NCBI GenBank assembly: GCA_046349395.1
Contig: JAXMCK010000004.1
Location: forward strand, 248,001 to 312,000
Direction of reading: 5' to 3'
Source: JAXMCK01 sp046349395
GTDB taxonomy: Bacteria; Pseudomonadota; Alphaproteobacteria; Geminicoccales; Geminicoccaceae
Length of the DNA stretch: 64,000 nucleotides
Shown: positions 62,343-64,000 of the stretch, piece by piece
Position numbering within the stretch: the stretch's first letter is position 1
Layout of the letters: every line of letters starts with the position of its first letter
The notes under the pieces: model-generated
What the model was told of the DNA's origin: nothing
Database searches by the model: none
The model's input: only the letters and a program-made list of their open reading frames with translations
Made by a program: the position numbers and the translations under genes

Positions 62343-64000
62343 ATGTCGATGTGGCTCCTGCGGCTCCTGGTTCTTCTGCCCCTCGTCCTCACCTCGCCGC
62401 TGCGCGCCGAGGATGCGCGCACGACGCTCATCGTCATGGACGCGTCGGGCAGCATGGCCGCCAAGATCGGCGGGGCTACGCGGATGGACATCGCCAAAGG
62501 CGTCCTGCGCGACCTGGTCGCCAAGTGGGGCGACGAGGCGCCGCTCGGCCTCATGGCTTACGGCCACCGCCGCAAGAGCGACTGCGCCGACATCGAGCTG
62601 CTGGCCGCTCCCGCACCGAGCAACGCCAAAGCGCTGCTCGCGGCCGTGAAGAAGCTGCAGCCCAAGGGCAAGACGCCGCTCGGCGCCTCGCTGGAGCAGG
62701 CGGCCCGGGCGTTGCAAGGTACCGGCGGCCCGGCGACGGTCGTCCTCGTCACCGACGGCATCGAGAACTGCGCCAGCGATCCCTGCGCTATCGCGAAGGA
62801 GCTGAAGGCCGCCCACGCGGACCTCGTCATCCAGGTCATCGGCTTCGCCACCGAGGAGTCGGCGAGGAAACAGCTCCAGTGCATCGCCGAGGCGGGCGGC
62901 GGCGAACTGCACACCGCGGCGACCGCCGCCGAACTGGCGACGGCCGTGACGGTTGCCGCCACCGCTCCCCCGCCGCCTGCTCCGGCCCCCGCTCCCGAGC
63001 CGGCACCACCCCCTCCACCGGCCCCGAAGACGGCCCTCGTCGGCTTTACCGCACGGCTCGGCCAGAACGGCCCGGAGGTGGAGGATGCGCTGTCCTGGCG
63101 CGTCGAACGCCTCGACGGGAACGAGCCCGGGAAAGAAGCCTATGCCGGCGGCGGTGCCGGCTTCGCCACCACGCTCGACGCCGGGCGCTACCGGGTCACC
63201 GGCAAGGCCGCCAACGTGACGGCCACCATGGAGGTCACGGTCGCGGGCGGCCAGGACGAGAAGCACGTCCTGGTCCTCGATGCCGGCCGCGCCGCGCTGC
63301 AGGCCATTCCGTCGGCTGGCGGCGATCCGCTGCGCGGCCAGGGCGAGGTCGCCTGGACGGTCGAGCCGAAGCAGGGTCAGGAGCCACCGGCCGCGACGCC
63401 CGACCCCGTCCCCACTTTGCTCCTGGCCGCCGGCCCCTACGCCGTCACGGCGCGCAGCGGCCCCCTGCGGGCAACTGCACCGCTCGACGTGAAGGCGGGT
63501 GCCGAGACGACGACCATCGTCGACCTCCACGCCGGCACGCTCCACCTCGAAGCTGCCCTTGCCGAGGATGGCCCGCCGATCACCGACTGGCGCGATGCGA
63601 GCTGGCGCCTGACCGCCCTCGACGCCACCGGATACACGCCCGACGAGCCCGTGACCGAACTGGACGGCCCGGCACCGGCGGTGCTGCTGAGTGCGGGCAG
63701 GTATCGAGCCACGGCCCGCCTCGCGGGCGTGGAGGTCGCCAAGGACGCCGAGATCAAGGAGGGAGAGGAAACGACCGCCCGCATCGTCGTCCCCGCTTCC
63801 ACCGTCACGTTCACTGCCGCCCTCGCACCCGGCGCCGAGCCCTACACCGACTGGCGCGACGCCTCCTGGACGGTCGAGTCCGTCGATGCCCTGGGCGTGC
63901 CCCCGGGCACGAAGACAGCCGATGCGCTGGCCTCGGCCGCGCCGGAACTCAAGCTGACCCCCGGCCGCTGGAAGGTCGCCGTCACCAGCGGCGTCGCCAC
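62343..64000 (+). CDS. Secreted von Willebrand A protein with four beta-sandwich repeats, 3' end beyond the window
   Basis: At least 552 residues, open to the right edge. Signal peptide WLLRLLVLLPLVLTSPLRA, then a VWA domain (residues about 25-200) with a full MIDAS: VMDASGSM (DxSxS), GKTPLGASLEQ (Thr) and LVTDGIENC (Asp). Cysteines SDCADIELL, ENCASDPC and QCIAEAGGG suggest periplasmic disulfides. A Pro/Ala linker (APPPPAPAPAPEPAPPPPP) leads to the repeat array shared with the gene before it. GCGGAGGG precedes ATG 62343. Metal-dependent adhesion or scaffolding in the envelope is inferred; no partner is proven. Confidence 0.82.
   Translation, partial: MSMWLLRLLVLLPLVLTSPLRAEDARTTLIVMDASGSMAAKIGGATRMDIAKGVLRDLVAKWGDEAPLGLMAYGHRRKSDCADIELLAAPAPSNAKALLAAVKKLQPKGKTPLGASLEQAARALQGTGGPATVVLVTDGIENCASDPCAIAKELKAAHADLVIQVIGFATEESARKQLQCIAEAGGGELHTAATAAELATAVTVAATAPPPPAPAPAPEPAPPPPPAPKTALVGFTARLGQNGPEVEDALSWRVERLDGNEPGKEAYAGGGAGFATTLDAGRYRVTGKAANVTATMEVTVAGGQDEKHVLVLDAGRAALQAIPSAGGDPLRGQGEVAWTVEPKQGQEPPAATPDPVPTLLLAAGPYAVTARSGPLRATAPLDVKAGAETTTIVDLHAGTLHLEAALAEDGPPITDWRDASWRLTALDATGYTPDEPVTELDGPAPAVLLSAGRYRATARLAGVEVAKDAEIKEGEETTARIVVPASTVTFTAALAPGAEPYTDWRDASWTVESVDALGVPPGTKTADALASAAPELKLTPGRWKVAVTSGVA

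Noticed and set aside
62953..63020. Proline-rich repeat as a DNA repeat or CRISPR-like element
   Set aside because: It is simply the codons of the Pro/Ala linker in the VWA protein. There is no regular spacer structure.

Overview
The window is high-GC, gene-dense DNA from an alphaproteobacterium. Evidence for this is the order 4.5S RNA gene, dnaX, ybaB, recR, def, fmt, truA; the presence of DUF2336 and MmcB proteins; a ClpS/ClpA pair; and a long DmdC-type acyl-CoA dehydrogenase. The mix of genes (flavocytochrome c sulfide dehydrogenase, UbiT/U/V, kynureninase) would suit a metabolically versatile, facultatively anaerobic Rhodospirillales-like bacterium. The genus cannot be read from the sequence. 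No rRNA, tRNA, CRISPR array, insertion sequence or prophage was seen.

Layout. 0-4.6 kb: the 3' end of a possible outer-membrane protein, a DUF2336 protein, mmcB, fccAB and nudC. 4.6-9.6 kb: the SRP RNA gene and a tightly packed replication/repair/translation cluster (dnaX-ybaB-recR-def-fmt-truA). 9.6-16.5 kb: a Uma2 protein, the lysine branch dapD-dapE with a membrane protein, an FAD hydroxyacid dehydrogenase, a lipoprotein and an acyl-CoA dehydrogenase. 16.6-19.1 kb: ompW, then a gene-poor stretch with a small cysteine-rich peptide divergent from an unknown protein, with a palindrome between them inside a likely leaderless promoter. 19.1-27 kb: a deiminase homologue that has lost its catalytic residues, a RidA protein, a DUF482 acyltransferase-like protein, a secreted helical protein and clpS-clpA. 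27-34.3 kb: guaB, a dienelactone-hydrolase-family protein, an Atm1-type ABC exporter, a methyltransferase-cyclase pair and a DUF1622 protein. 34.3-38.2 kb: chaC, then ubiTUV (oxygen-independent ubiquinone hydroxylation) behind an FNR/FixK-type box, and a small oxidase-subunit-I-like membrane protein. 38.2-48.6 kb: a GMC oxidoreductase with a small Tat protein, a PYROXD2-like oxidoreductase, a second Uma2 protein, a homocysteine-methyltransferase-family protein, a class III aminotransferase, a transglutaminase-like protein, an MFS transporter with a MarR regulator, and an HD alarmone-hydrolase-like protein. 48.7-57.5 kb: a thiolase, a serine hydrolase, a LuxR-type regulator, a 3-methyladenine glycosylase, an Ohr-like protein, a Doc/AbrB toxin-antitoxin pair, kynureninase, a cupin and an IlvD/Edd dehydratase. 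57.5-64 kb: an LCAT-like hydrolase divergent from a membrane sensor with a degenerate PP2C domain, followed by two secreted proteins sharing the same four-repeat array, one with a von Willebrand A domain. The last runs off the window.

Most of the window is ordinary housekeeping and catabolic content. The best candidates for something undescribed are the right-edge cassette (degenerate phosphatase sensor plus duplicated secreted repeat proteins), the pseudo-deiminase at 19.1-20.2 kb, and the cysteine-rich peptide/unknown-protein pair at 17.9-19.0 kb. Many genes begin with TTG or GTG. At least three promoters sit so close to the start codon that leaderless mRNAs are likely.
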